Source: Nepenthes gracilis (taxonomy: Eukaryota; Streptophyta; Magnoliopsida; Caryophyllales; Nepenthaceae). Taken from it: a DNA stretch of 64,000 bases. Made by a program: the position numbers and the translations under genes. Below, in pieces: positions 24,539-35,831 of this stretch; positions within the stretch are counted from its first letter, which is position 1, and the number at the start of each line of letters is the position of its first letter. The DNA is taken from NCBI GenBank assembly GCA_033239525.1, contig BSYO01000002.1, positions 28,750,068-28,814,067 on the forward strand, in the 5' to 3' direction. Under the pieces are notes generated by a model. It was not told the DNA's origin. It saw only the letters and a program-made list of their open reading frames with translations, and did not search any database.

Positions 24539-27500
24539 ATGGCTCCGCCTAAACAAGCCTCGTCGCGTGACTTGCGCCACCGAGTGCTCACGTGCCTGAC
24601 CAAGCTCTCCGACCGCGATACTCAGTCACTCGCCGCTAACGAGCTCGAGTCGATCATCCCAACGCTAACATCCGACACTTTCTCTCTCTTCATCAATTCT
24701 CTCTCATCCACCTCCACCACCGACAAGTCCACCGTCCGCGCCACCTCCCTCCGCCTCCTCGGTGAGCTTTCTGCCGTGCATTCTAACTCTCTCTCTCCTT
24801 ACCTCCCGAAGCTCTTAAACTCCGTCCTCCGGCGCTTACGCGACCCTGACTCCGCCGTCCGCTCCGCTTGCGTCTCAACCGTCGCTTCCTTCGCCTCCCA
24901 CATCACGAATCCTCCCTTCTCTTCCATCCTCCGCCCCCTTGCGGATTCTCTCTCCACTGAACAGGACATATCCGCACAGTCCGCCTCTGCTCTCTGCCTT
25001 TCTGCCGCCGTCAATGCCTCGCCGGAACCTGACGCGGACCAGATCTTGAAGTTGCTCCCGAAATGGATGAAATTGTTGAAATGCGATAGTTTCAAGGCGA
25101 AATCATCACTTCTTGCCCTGATTCGAAGCGTCGTGGGAGTTGTTCAGATCGGGAACTGCAACTTGTTGAAGGATTTGGTGACCAGTCTGGTGGAGTTCTT
25201 GAAGAGCGAAGATTGGGCGGCGCGGAAGGCCGCTGCGGAAGCGCTTTCGAAGGTGGCGGTCGTGGAGAGAGAAGCGTTGCCAGAGCTAAAGGCCATGTGC
25301 TTGAGGACTTTGGAATCCAGAAAATTTGATAAGGTTTGATTTCGAGGGAACTTCTTGAATTGCGACATCACTTTTTCGTACAAGTTCTTTCGTATTTGGC
25401 TTTTCTATTTTGGAGTTAATCTTAAAGTTTAACAATGCAGGTAAAGGCAGCTAGGGAGGCGATGAATCAGATGGTGGAGGCGTGGAAGGAGATTCCCGAT
25501 GTTTCCGATGATGGATCTCCACCACCTCACTCGAATGATTCATCCAAAGGTTAAACATGATCTATTCTTGCCATTCTATTTTAGTTTTGTCTGTAATTTG
25601 ATTTCTGTTCATCAGCCTTGATTTATCGTAAAAGAATCAGATCTTGGAACTAACGGGAGCAATCTCCTAGCTACAAGATTATGGATCAAGATTTTGCACA
25701 TTATTTGGTGATCAAGCAAAATTGTGATCCGCTCCAATTAGGATGCTAATTTCAAAGGCGAAATTATCCTAATCCTCACCACGTGCTTCACAACAATGGT
25801 TGGAATAATGCCATGCTATGAATACTACGTAAACACCCATTATTTAGTCACTAAGAATCCCGATTGATTTACACGACATTATATTGCCTTTTGAATATCA
25901 ACAGGTGGTTGAGATTAGGGTAATTTGTCCTCCCTAATAACTCCGCCAATTTGAAAGTGATCCCAATCACATCAGGAAAAATGGTCGTATATTGATTGGA
26001 TGTATACGCATATGTCATCAATGCTATGGATAGAAAACTGGATGCGTATGATTCATCCACCTCCCGTCCTTTTTTGTGCTAATCGTCTGATAATTTCAAC
26101 TTCAATTGACTCGATGATCTAACTAAGAAATAACGATGAATTTTTAACTAATTATTAAAAATATGTAGCCATAAAACATTTAGTAACCAATCAAATCTAA
26201 TATACATTTAAAATTAACTGTGTTTATAATAATGTGATACCACAAAATAAGATGTCATTCCCTGTGTATACATCTGCATTAGATACGAAGTTAAATCCAA
26301 TTTCGTGCAGCCAGATGCCACATTTCTGGGGCCTGTGAGCTGTAGCTGATATTTAGTACTAGCAAATGTTGTTACTCCCCAGGGTCTCCTTCCCAGACTA
26401 AGAAACACGGCATCCACCCACTTTTTCTTGTGCCGTGCATTATTGGCAAATTTGATGTTATGATGCACTTAGTTATGTCCTTATATTTCTCCTTGTTTCT
26501 CTCTCTTTCCTAATTTTGTTCTGGTTCTGTAATGGAGGGCAGAAAATGCAAGTGATGGGCGCTATCCACCTGGGCCAACAATTCCCTCTGCAGTCGATTC
26601 TAATACTCCTCAATCAAGGAAGATGCAACTTCCAGTGAGGAGGTCATCCCCATCTGATACTGCATTGAAAACAACCGCGAGGAACAGAGGCACTATAGAT
26701 AATGCCGAAAGGAGGCTGAGCCCTCCAATTTTCAGGAAGTTGGACCGCAAGAAGCCTTCTAGTTGCAAAGCTGGAGTTAGCAATCCTTGTGCCCCCTCAC
26801 TAAGATTGCTTTGTGGGGAAAATCAAGTAGGAGACGAGGAAAGTTTACTGAGGAAAGTGGATAAGGGAAGCATTGGATTATCGAAGCCAGAGCTGAAACG
26901 AGGTCTCTTTGCTAACAATTCTGGGTCGCCTGTGGTAACATATACTAAAGGTGGTTCTGAATCTACTGTTGTTGTCAGCAACACCACTGCAGAAATATGC
27001 AGAAGCCACAAAGATTGTGAAGATCTTTCTTTGATTCGCAATCAGCTTGTTCAGATTGAAAAGCAGCAGTCTAGCTTGATGGATCTGCTTCAGGTAGCTT
27101 TTAATGTCAATAATTTTCATTGCAGGTGTGTTTTGAACTAATTAATATTGTTGGTGACCATTGCTGTGAGTATTTAAATAGGATTAAAAGGTATCTAGAA
27201 TCCAAATTATGTTATGGTTTCCTGAAATTTGAACACGATATATTGGAATTTGATCATACCCCCTAATGTGGATTTTGCAATATTATCACAATTGTGATTA
27301 CTTACATTTGTAATATTTCTAAGCACAAGATCCCTGGTCATTGAAATATTTTTCATTCTTTTTGTCACAGTGAATTCTTCTGGTATCCTGCGTAGCCTCA
27401 CTGCTTTTATTTATTCCTCATTAAACCTTCTCTTCTTAGTTAATATGACGTCATAGAGATATAATTTGAGCTTCTTTGAAGTGCTTCAAGTATCAATGTC

Positions 27501-28269
27501 ACTTAACTTTGGTCATTGTTTCCATTTTGCAAGGACCATTGTGGTCTACCCTATGAAATTCTTATACCAAATTCTGCACGATGGTCTACCCTAGCCGATT
27601 TTGTTCAAAATTTCAATTCAATATTTCAGGATGTTACTGTCCTTTCTAATAGCTGTGTTGTATTTTGCCAAAATTGTTTGACAGCTCACTGGGCTGGCCT
27701 TTGTCCAGCTATGTATCTATGTATTTCAAAACTCTTTCATGCTATCTACAGATGTGCTCAAATCATGTCCTCTTTCTAGCTATCGTAAGGTTTATTTCTC
27801 GTGCTATTCTTTGGCTTTCTTCCTGAACTAGAAATTCATCGGGAGCTCACAGAACGGGATGCGTTCTCTCGAGACTCGTGTGCATGGCCTAGAGCTGGCT
27901 CTGGACAGTATATCATATGATTTGGCTGTATCAACTGCAAGGACGTCAAGCTATGATCCAGCACGAACATCATGCTGCTTGCTACCTGGTTCAGGTTTCT
28001 TGAAGTCCAAACTTTGGAAAAGAGCAGAAGGCCATTGCTCAACCTCACAGCTCTCTTTTTCTGGCAAGAGTCCATCAGTCGCTGCCATGCAAAACATGGC
28101 TGGTAAGAGTGCTACAACCGAACCATTTAAGCACAAGAACATGAGGTTAAGACTTCGTGGCGCCGATGGGTTCATAGTGAATCCATTGGCTGATATTCAT
28201 GGCTGCCCAAGGGGAATTTCGCAGGCCTCGTCAAGTAGGGTTTTGAGGAGTGTACTTACATCTGAATGA
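24539..28269 (+). CDS. TORTIFOLIA1-like microtubule-associated protein
   Basis: Exons are 24539-25333, 25441-25549, 26543-27093 and 27832-28269. All introns are GT-AG, the phases join cleanly, and the product is 630 aa. The N-terminal 300 residues are alpha-helical HEAT/TOG-like repeats typical of the TORTIFOLIA1/SPIRAL2 family: the opening DLRHRVLTCLTKLSDRDT, then LRDPDSAVRSACV and SEDWAARKAAAEAL. A basic, Ser-rich linker follows (residues about 300-450). Next come a helix at about 468-500 (LSLIRNQLVQIEKQQSSL, continuing into KFIGSSQNGM) and the family's conserved C-terminus (RLRGADGFIVNPLADIHGCP). Family members bind cortical microtubules and affect growth direction and organ twisting. The start is chosen because MAPPKQ followed by the conserved block fits family N-termini. 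Overall it resembles TORTIFOLIA1-like proteins 3/4. Introns 2 and 3 (993 and 738 bp) hold no other gene. Confidence 0.9.
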
Positions 28270-28383
28270 CATGTTCATATGCCTCTCATTTGCAGTTTAG
28301 TCATCAGGTATCTAACCTTGCTTTTGTTTCTTGCTCTAATTGTGAGTGTTATTTCATCCAAAAAGTAATGGTTTATAAATATG

Positions 28384-28730
28384 TGTTGACTCATGACCCA
28401 TAAGTTTAGGCTTTTGGGTTAAAGATGGTATCTAGCACATGTAATTGAGTCCTATTAATATCCATGCCTACACATATTTCTACGGTTGATACAATGTTGA
28501 CGCCCTCCTTGAGTCCTAACAACTAGTATCAAAGCCAAGAAATTATACTGTCTTATAAATCTGTGTTGGTTCATGACTAATTATCTTAGGCATTGGGATT
28601 AAAGATAATGTCCAACACATTTAAGTAAGCCTATTAGTATTCGGCTTACATGTGCTTGTTGCTCACACATATTCACACAAGCTATATGGTGTTAATTCTC
28701 TCCGTTATGTCCCCCAACCTGGTCCTGACA
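28384..28730 (+). mobile_element. Candidate very short TRIM element
   Basis: Two direct repeats run 28384-28521 and 28564-28730. Both begin TGTTG, share 'ttcatgac / ctcatgac', 'attaaagat / gttaaagat', 'cctattag/atat' and 'cacacatatt / tacacatatt', and end in 'gtcctaaca / gtcctgaca'. Directly after the first repeat is 'actagtatcaaagcc', a degenerate match to the initiator-Met tRNA primer site TGGTATCAGAGCC. Flanking five-base sequences ATATG (28379-28383) and CTATG (28731-28735) match at four of five positions. The internal part is only 42 bases, without a clear polypurine tract, so this is a TRIM or its deleted derivative in the 3' flank of the TORTIFOLIA1-like gene. Confidence 0.65.
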
Positions 28731-28977
28731 CTATGTTCTGAGAGTGCTTAAATTCTTCAATCAGATGTGCTGCATATGAGAGAGTTCAACAACCAGATCT
28801 GATGCAGCTGGGTTTCAATTAGTTGATCAGAGCAGTTATATGCCATTATGATACTAGTGTTGATATCATCTCAAGTGATCTGAATTACTTTGACATCAAA
28901 GTTTGTCTTGCCCCTGACTATGCTCTTTTCTTAAGCAAATGCCTGTGTATGTTGACTACAAGAGAAGCAGGGACCAT

Positions 28978-28978
<1 letters not shown>

Positions 28979-29013
<35 letters not shown>
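28979..29013. repeat. (TA)n microsatellite
   Basis: About 17 uninterrupted TA dinucleotides lie between the TORTIFOLIA1-like and germin-like genes. They create spurious Ile/Tyr-repeat frames on both strands. Confidence 0.9.
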
Positions 29014-29015
<2 letters not shown>

Positions 29016-29661
29016 TTGAATCTGCAGTAGACAGCATAGAACAAAGCGAGATTTACCTCTGATGGAGATGTCGATATGACTTGATGGATTTTGAGTTGAT
29101 ATCATTTGTCGATGAAAATATAAAGCCGATGCTTGTAAGTATGATCCATGTGTTTCTTGATTGATTATTGATGTGGTGGCTGTCTTCCTGCGGTGTTGCC
29201 ACCATACTTTCAAGATCTTTGGTCCTATTTTTGGTTGCTCAGGTACCTATAAATATAGGCCCTCTTTGTATTGTTTGTTACTCCCCTTTCCTCCCTGTTT
29301 GAACCTCAACTGGCTGAGCTTGTTATCCCAAGGGAACTTCTTGATACCTAATTCAGTAATAGCACTAAACAGAGCATTTGCGGGCCAACAATATATATGA
29401 GTAGCGTGTGTTGAGTGCTTTAATGCTTTCTTAAATAGGATTGAGCTAATTGTAGTTCGGTTGAACAGTTACGCAAATTATGAACAACAAAAAAGGCTGT
29501 AAATTATGAACAATGAAAAAATTGTGATACATTTAAAACTAGCACTATATTATTAGTAAACGCAATGTATGGTATACTTTCATAAATAATCACTCATAAA
29601 AGCAACAAAGAAATCCACCACGAGGGTTTTATTCATTCTGAAAACAATAGCCATGAATGTG
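29014..29661. other. Intergenic region between convergent genes
   Basis: This is the 3' flank of both the TORTIFOLIA1-like gene (+) and the germin-like gene (-). The sequence is mixed and I see no domain. A 79-codon plus-strand frame at 29161 lacks any recognisable feature. Confidence 0.45.
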
Positions 29662-30327
29662 TTAAGATCCAAACTTGGCCTTTATGTCATCAACCACACT
29701 TTCCTCAACTTGAAACGCTTGGCTCAAAACACCATCTGGGATGGAAGGCTTTGCCGAGAAAAGGGTGGTTGGAAGGACGGCTGCCCCAGGCAGCTGGCTG
29801 TTGAAGGATGTTATGATGAGGGCATCCCCCTTTCCTACGTTCCTCTGAAAGTGCACCAGCCCTCTGGGGATCACAAACAGCTCTCCCCTCGTCAACACCT
29901 TCGAGTAGTAAACATTCCCTGTGGTAATGAACCCGATCAGCACTTTCCCCTTGAGGACGATGTCCAGCTCGCTGGCCCGGGGGTGTGTGTGGGGCGGGTT
30001 GAGCCCTCCTTCGGCCAAGTCAACCCGGTTCATAGACACCCCGAGCGTGTTGAGGGCAGGGAATGCTAGCACGTTCGCTGCAGTGACTTTGGAACCGAAG
30101 GCGTTGGAGGTGTTTCCCTTGCCGGAGAGGGCGGCAGAGGAGAAGTCATGGGCGGTCACAGCCGAGGCTGCCTTGCAGGGGAAGCCGTTAACCGAAGGGG
30201 AGGCGGTTAGGTCGGCAACGCAAAAGTCTTGAAGCGGGTCTGGGTCAGATGAGTGGGAGGGCATGGGATAGAGACATGAGAATAGCGCCATGATTAAGAG
30301 GAAGGATGTGGGGAGAGTAGCGGCCAT
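29662..30327 (-). CDS. Germin-like protein (cupin), single exon
   Basis: Intronless, 221 aa. Residues 1 to about 26 are a hydrophobic secretion signal (MAATLPTSFLLIMALF). The mature part begins near DPDPLQDFCVADL, with the conserved cysteine pair C35 and C51 that forms the germin disulfide. Germin box 1 is GGLNPPHTHPRASELDIVLKG, with metal ligands H113, H115 and E120. Box 2 (GELFVIPRGLVHFQRN) supplies H159. A KGD tripeptide at 166-168 and an N-glycosylation site NTS at 72 are visible. Germin-like proteins are extracellular manganese cupins, usually hexamers, and some act as superoxide dismutases in stress or defence. Activity cannot be read here. The upstream in-frame ATG at 30399 lies beside the TATA box, so M at 30327 is the start. 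The subfamily is uncertain; the NPPHTHPRASE wording fits subfamily 2 or T/1 members. Confidence 0.93.
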   Translation of the reverse strand: MAATLPTSFLLIMALFSCLYPMPSHSSDPDPLQDFCVADLTASPSVNGFPCKAASAVTAHDFSSAALSGKGNTSNAFGSKVTAANVLAFPALNTLGVSMNRVDLAEGGLNPPHTHPRASELDIVLKGKVLIGFITTGNVYYSKVLTRGELFVIPRGLVHFQRNVGKGDALIITSFNSQLPGAAVLPTTLFSAKPSIPDGVLSQAFQVEESVVDDIKAKFGS

Positions 30328-30388
30328 TGGAGCTCTGCAAGTTAGTTTTGTTGGCTTCTCGTTTGCCGTGGGATTTGATTGGATTGTG

Positions 30389-30396
30389 TTTATATA
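30389..30396 (-). promoter_or_regulatory. TATA box of the germin-like gene
   Basis: TATATAAA on the minus strand ends 62 bases before the chosen ATG, which leaves room for a 5' leader of about 30 bases. It lies directly downstream of the ATG at 30399 and so excludes that ATG as the start. Confidence 0.7.
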
Positions 30397-30401
30397 CATA
30401 C

Positions 30402-30405
<4 letters not shown>

Positions 30406-30432
<27 letters not shown>
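30406..30432. repeat. (GA)n tract upstream of the germin-like TATA box
   Basis: About 13 uninterrupted GA dinucleotides (CT on the coding strand) lie just upstream of the TATA box. Such GA/CT tracts are common in plant core promoters and can bind GAGA-binding BPC proteins. A role here is inference. Confidence 0.7.
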
Positions 30433-30805
30433 TCGTTGAGTTGACTATGGACTCAGTCAATATTGAGTTGTATGAAGAGATTTCAAAGAAGAGAATCGAA
30501 GTGGTAAGCTGAGTCGAAAACGCGTATGGAGCTCTTATTTTATAATAACGGCTTTGATTTTGTCATCCTTTGCAGCGGATGATTGACTTGGGATGGAATG
30601 GAAATTTTCTTCACATCATCTTCCCTCGCTAAATATGTTATTTTATAATATTAACTATTATATATAAAAGATATTAAATACATATCTTTTTAAATTACAC
30701 CCTCAATTTGATTTTCTTTATTCTATTTTCAACTCTTATTTTAGAAAAATTCAGTTCCATATGAAAAAAATTTTACCTAAATCATGTACAAAAATATATA
30801 ATTGT
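30433..30805. other. Distal promoter of the germin-like gene and spacer
   Basis: No gene. AT-rich from about 30630 up to the left LTR of the Tat retrotransposon. Confidence 0.5.
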
Positions 30806-31410
30806 TGTGGCTTCGAATCCGGATTAAACAGAAGATGATCTAATCATCGTTCTTCTAATAATCCAGAACCTGCACAATACTACAGAAAATAAGAGAATCA
30901 AAGGGCCAAATGGATGTTTTTTTCAACAGGCTATCCAACATTTAAATCAGTAAAATCCTTCTCTAATAAAAATGGGAAGAAAAAATAGTGTTTGACTTAG
31001 TCACAAATTTTTATCAAGAGAATGTAGGATATCATTCTTCATTCTTTTACGAGGGAAAGTCTTGCTTTATTTAGATTGTTCACCCAACTTTTAGTAAGGT
31101 TGGTTCATTTTTATTGCTAGTAGACAAGTTTTTCTTCGTCCAAAAAGAAGTCTCCTCATACCGAAGGATAGGCGCCTTCTTATATTCGTCCAGGGTCGTT
31201 TTTCTAATCTCATAGCCATCTTAAATAATGATGGTCAGTTGACTTAACTTCAAATGGTTATTACCAGTTTCATTCAAAGTGAAAGGTGGAAAGTTAACTG
31301 TAATACTTCTTGCTAGCCTCATCGGTTGTAATTTCTGGGCCTCAGTGATCCGTACTGGGTTTAAATTAATGGGCCTTTGTTATGGACTGTCTAAGCAATA
31401 GTACTCATCA
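30806..31410 (-). repeat. 3' LTR of the Tat element
   Basis: 605 bases, homologous to 39926-40528. Shared segments include 'ctctaataaaaatgggaagaaaaaatag', 'gtttgac', 'gggaaagtctt.ctttatttagattgttcacc' and 'cttaacttcaaatggttatt'. The ends are TG at 30806 and CA at 31409-31410 on the plus strand. Confidence 0.9.
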
Positions 31411-31425
31411 TCAGCCCCCCATACC
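31411..31425 (-). other. Polypurine tract before the 3' LTR
   Basis: On the minus strand GGTATGGGGGGCTGA directly precedes the TGATG start of the 3' LTR. This is the position where plus-strand priming is expected. Confidence 0.65.
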
Positions 31426-31499
31426 AAAAGATTAAAATTTTAGCTTCTGGTATGTCTTTTTGATCGGACATAGTTTAAAACTATTCGGTCTTAATTTTT

Positions 31500-32135
31500 C
31501 CAATATGAAATTACTTCGACTTTTATTACTCCGGATTTCCTGTGACTTTGGATTTTCATTAACTTCGGATTTTAGTCACTCTGGATTTTAATAGCTCCGG
31601 ATTTTTTGACTTTAGATTTTCATCACTCCGGACTTTTTAATCACTTCGAATTTTAATCACTCTGGATTTTAATTACTCCAAATTTTCAACACTTTGGACT
31701 TTTTATCACTCCAGATTTTTATTATTCTGGATTTTTGTCACTCCGGATTCTTATCACTCCAGACTTTTCATGACTTCGGATTTTTGTTATTTTGAATTTT
31801 CATCACTCCAAATTTTTGTCACTCCGAATTCTTTATGACTCCGAATTTTCATTACTGCGAATTCTTGTCACTCCGGACTTTTTATGACTCTGAATTTTTG
31901 TCACTTCAAATTTTTTATTATTCTGGATTTTAATTACTCCGAATTTTCGTCACTTCAGACTTTTTATTACTCCGAATTTTCATCACGCTGAATTTTTGTC
32001 ACTTCGAATTCTTGTCACTTCGGACTTTTTATGACTTTGAATTTTCATTACTCCAGATTTTTGTCACTCTGAAATTTAATCACTCCAGATTTTTTATAAC
32101 TCCGGATTTTTGTGACTCCGAATTTTGATCAGCTT
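31500..32135. repeat. Minisatellite, 16-17 bp unit, about 38 degenerate copies
   Basis: The sequence is a run of units close to 'gaattttcatcactccg': a T-rich half (gattttt / gacttttt / aattttt) followed by 'gtcactccg', 'atcactctg', 'attactccg' or 'atgactccg'. Unit length alternates between 16 and 17 bases, with about 38 units over 630 bases. It sits in the 3' non-coding part of the Tat element, between the antisense ORF start and the polypurine tract. Hypervariable tandem arrays in that position are known from Tat/Ogre-type elements and can seed satellite DNA. Confidence 0.9.
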
Positions 32136-32419
32136 GAGTCTTGACAAATGCCGGAGTGAATTAATCACCATGTCCTGGAAATTATTTGTTCTGACACGGA
32201 TCTCGTCTGGCTTGCCATGTGTCAATCGTCAAGTAGTGTCTTTTCTGTCGCTGCCATTTGAACAACAAATACCTGATTGACACGTGTTCCTTAATTATTT
32301 TTAAATTGAAAAGGACGCTCCCATTCGAACTTGTATTAGAGGTTCTTTTCTTCATTTCTCTCACACCGTTTGCACACCTTATTTCTTCTCCCCACTCTTA
32401 GTTTCGTTTTTTCACTTTA

Positions 32420-34330
32420 ATGGCACCCACAGTTGAGTTGACGAAGCCTGTTCTTACTGCCGAGGAAGTGAAAAATATTATTTTCTAATATAAGATTCTG
32501 AGAACTTATTGTTGATTCCATCCAAAAGCAATAGAGTCTGCACTCTTCCGGATGGTTTCATCATCGTATATGAAACCCATTTGAAAAGTGGAATTCGTTT
32601 TCCTTTGGCGCTCGAACTGCCTACAATTTTTGTTGATCTGAATGTGTCTATCTCTCACTATCATGCAAATGCTATGAGGTATTTCTGCAACCTCTGCATA
32701 TTTTTTGGCTTTCGTGGTATGACCTTAAATACCACCACCGTTAAAGCTTTATTTAAATTTTACCAGACCGATGATTGTATTTCATTGTCTTCCCGTGAAT
32801 TGAATATTAGTAAGGTTATTTTTGAAACGGTTAAAAAGTAAAAAAGATCGTTTTTTTTTTCTAGTTGTTCCAGAGTTAGGTATCCCCAATGTTTGGAGTA
32901 AAGTACCTAAACTTTATTCTAGCAAAATTTCTCCGAAAGAAGAAGAATCGATGAAACATTTGAAAGAAATGATAAAAATGAATATAGAGTTGTTTAATGA
33001 TAAGGAGCGCTTGTTCTCTCCTGAAATTTTTACGCTGGTTAAATGGGAGTCCTAAATTGAAAGAATTGGGTCATGTCACCTATCACCTAAACATCGCAAA
33101 AGAAAAACGGAAAAGACTGTACCAAAAGAGTGCAAATGCCGGACTGTGTCACCAAACCCATCAGCTTTTTTTGCGGAGGTCAGTTTTCCCATGTCTAAAA
33201 GATTAAAGGGAATGGGTAGTTCATCCCTTACCCTTCTTAGTCAATCTTAGGAAGAAAATCCTATTATTGAGTCCTTAGCAAATATTGATCCATTGCACTG
33301 AAGCTTCTTTGGAACTAGAGTCCCTCAATACTGTTGGAGTTGTTGAGGCCCTTGGCCTGTTTGGAGCAGTAGAAGAGTCAATTTTGGATCAGTCGGGTAC
33401 AGCTGCTGTTGAGAGAACCCAAATTGAAGAGAGATCAGTTGGCCCCTCAATTGACTTATCTCCGACTCCAAAGGAGTCTTTTATCAGTATGGAAATTTTT
33501 TATGTTGGTTTTTTAATGACCGGAGTGGGAGAGGTCGGTTTGAAAATTTCTACATCGGCCGTGACTGTTCCTCATCTTCCTCATAGTCCAAGAGTCGATT
33601 TGGAAATCAGGGAGCTTACTTTCTCAATCGATAGGGCGGCTTAACCTTATCAGAGTCTGTTAAGGTTGGAGCGTGCATCCACTCCTACCTTTTCAACTCG
33701 GTTGCCTTTGAACATTACTGTTTAAAGAGCTCGCTATATCACGGTAATTTTCTGGATTTAATTTTACGTTTTTAGAATCTCTATTTTTGCAATATTTTAT
33801 TCATAATTCATCATTTTTTTTAGACTGATAAGATGAGAAAATTTTTAAATATCTGTTTATTTGTTTATTCCAACGTGATATGAAAATCCAACAACTTGAG
33901 AAAGTAGTCTATCAGTTGAAGCAAACACGTGTTGATCCTTTTGTTCTTGAAGAGATGAAAAAACAGGCTAGTACAGCTGCCGTGCAAATTAATCATTTCA
34001 AGAACGGGTTTCTAGCATTAAATTGGAGCTGCAGAAGACTAAAGATGCTTTGAAATCGGCTAAGCAACATGATCGAACTTTAGGGGTGACAATACTTTGT
34101 TAGGAGCAGAACCTATGGCCCTGCTCAAACCAGAGGAAGTTCCTCCAGCTTTGAACGCCAAATTTTTGGATATCATTTTATGCCGGCAGATTGTCTTCAT
34201 TTTGGATCTTTAATTTCTAACTGGTTTTTTTGATCTTAGTGATATGGGCGCTCGGCTTCGATCGGATTTAAAGGATTTTTTGAAATCTAGTGGACCTTCA
34301 ATACCGCCTTCGTCGAGCCCCCAAATTTAG
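32420..34330 (+). pseudogene. Antisense ORF of the Tat element, broken
   Basis: On the strand opposite to gag-pol, a protein-like sequence starts at an ATG (32420, MAPTVELTKPVLTAEEV) and hits a stop after 22 codons. It continues in frames at 32509-32841 and 32822-33055, 33285-33644 and about 33870-34090, and ends at TAG 34328. The piece with PDGFIIVYETHLKSGIRF, LALELPTIFVDL and ANAMRYFCNLCIFF resembles the 'putative gypsy-type transposon' domain (Transposase_28-like) found in plant proteins. The 33880-34090 part reads as coiled coil (IQQLEKVVYQLKQT, EEMKKQASTAA, LELQKTKDALKSAKQ). Antisense ORFs between integrase and 3' LTR are described for Tat elements such as Grande. Stops and frameshifts show it is dead here. 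The domain name comes from resemblance only. Confidence 0.65.
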
Positions 34331-34449
34331 TTTTATTTTCCTCTCATTTTTGTAATGATAACAGGAAGAATAAACTAAACATTTATTGAATGCTATGGAA
34401 TCAAATCATTTGATTTTTATTGAAAGAATTTTTTTAAATGCATTGCATT

Positions 34450-35645
34450 CCATATTCTGGACACCAATTTTTCATTTGAAATTCGTAACTTATAGTCGCC
34501 ATTTCTGAGGATGGCAGAAACAATAAATAAGCCTTCCTAATTAGGAGATAGCTTATTCATATTGGCAATTTTACCAGTAGCTAGCACACTTCTTAGGACT
34601 AAATCTCCCACATCAAATTGTAGTGCCTTCATCCTCTTATTGTAATATCGTGCAACCCGTTGCTAATAAGTAGCTATCCGCACTCTTGCTACTTTCCGAG
34701 ATTCCTCCACTAGATCAAGATTCTCCCTAAGTCGTCGTGAATTGCTTTGTGGATCAAAATTTTCTATCCAGAGGCTGGGTAATCCAACTTTCACTGGAAT
34801 TACAGCTTCGGTTTCATAGCATAAGTTGAATGGCGTTTCTCATGTTGGCTGTTTAGGAGTCGTACGGTAGGACCATAATATTGAGAGTAGTTCATTTGCA
34901 CAAGAGCCCCTAGTGTCTTCTAGTTTCGATTTCAGCCCATATAGTAAAGTCAAGTTGGTTACCTTTACTTGGCTATTTGATTATGGATAGGCAACCGAGA
35001 TATGTGCCAACCGGATCGGCAAATTCATATAATATTTGGTGAAGCACTTTCCAATGAATTAGGTTTCATTATCAATGACTATTACTTCTGGAATTCCAAA
35101 TTGACAGACAATGTTTTGTCGTACAAATTTCGTGGTATTATACTCCATTATTTTGGCTAAGGGAGAAACACCCACTTGGTAAAATAATTAATCCCTATAA
35201 TGATAAATTTTTTTTGTCTAGCTGCTATTGGAAAAGGTCCAAGTATGTCCAACCCCCATTGCACAAACGGTGAAAGAGCTTGTAATAATTTCAGCTCGAT
35301 TGGAGGTGCATGAGGCATGCTGCCATGTATTTGGCAGTTTTCACATCTCTTGACAAAGTCTGCAGCATCTTTTTTCATGGTCGGCCAATAGTAATCCCGC
35401 CACATTAATTTGAAAGTCAGGTTCTTACATCCAATGTGAGATCCACATATCCCAAGGTGAACCTCGCTTAGGGCGTAGTCTGCTTCCTCCGGTGTGAGAC
35501 ATTTCAAATATGGGATGGAGTATCCACGATGAAACATTTTTCCATCTATGATTGTGTATGGACCGACCGTCTTCTTTATGTGCTTAGTTTCGTCCTGTCT
35601 TTCTGGAATGACTCCATCAGAGATATATTGGTGATAAGGAGTCAT
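34450..35645 (-). pseudogene. Integrase of the Tat element, broken
   Basis: The first part is open (35645-35157). It has an N-terminal zinc-binding region of H-H-C-C type (SEVHLGICGSHIG, then FVKRCENCQIHG) and the start of the catalytic core with the first aspartate in WGLDILGPFP. Downstream, after a stop, recognisable core sequence continues. The second aspartate region (VIDNET) is near 35071, followed directly by a stop codon. Then come C-terminal fragments such as MKALQFDVGDLVLR and ILRNGDYKL near 34640-34480. Integrase would insert the element's cDNA into the genome. The reading frame is interrupted several times, so it is not functional. Confidence 0.8.
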
Positions 35646-35831
35646 CTAGTTCTTGTTGCTGGTGACTTGTAAGATCTCCTTGTCAATATCCTCAATACTT
35701 AGAGTAGGTAGGATTTCTCACATACTCCGGGAATATTGCTCCGGATTTTCCATGACTACCTCTTTTGTAAGTTGGTCGGTATTTTCATTCACCGTTCTTG
35801 ATATATGAGTTACATCTATTTTATCAAAATC

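Noticed and set aside
24799..25383. Minus-strand frames opposite the TORTIFOLIA1-like exon 1
   Set aside because: They are antisense shadows of a GC-rich coding exon with no family match.
28823..29213. Open frames on both strands around the (TA)n tract
   Set aside because: They are created by the TA microsatellite, which lacks stops in some frames.
30328..30399. Upstream in-frame ATG extending the germin-like protein by 24 residues
   Set aside because: The ATG sits at the TATA box, and the extension lacks signal-peptide character. The ATG at 30327 gives a normal germin N-terminus.
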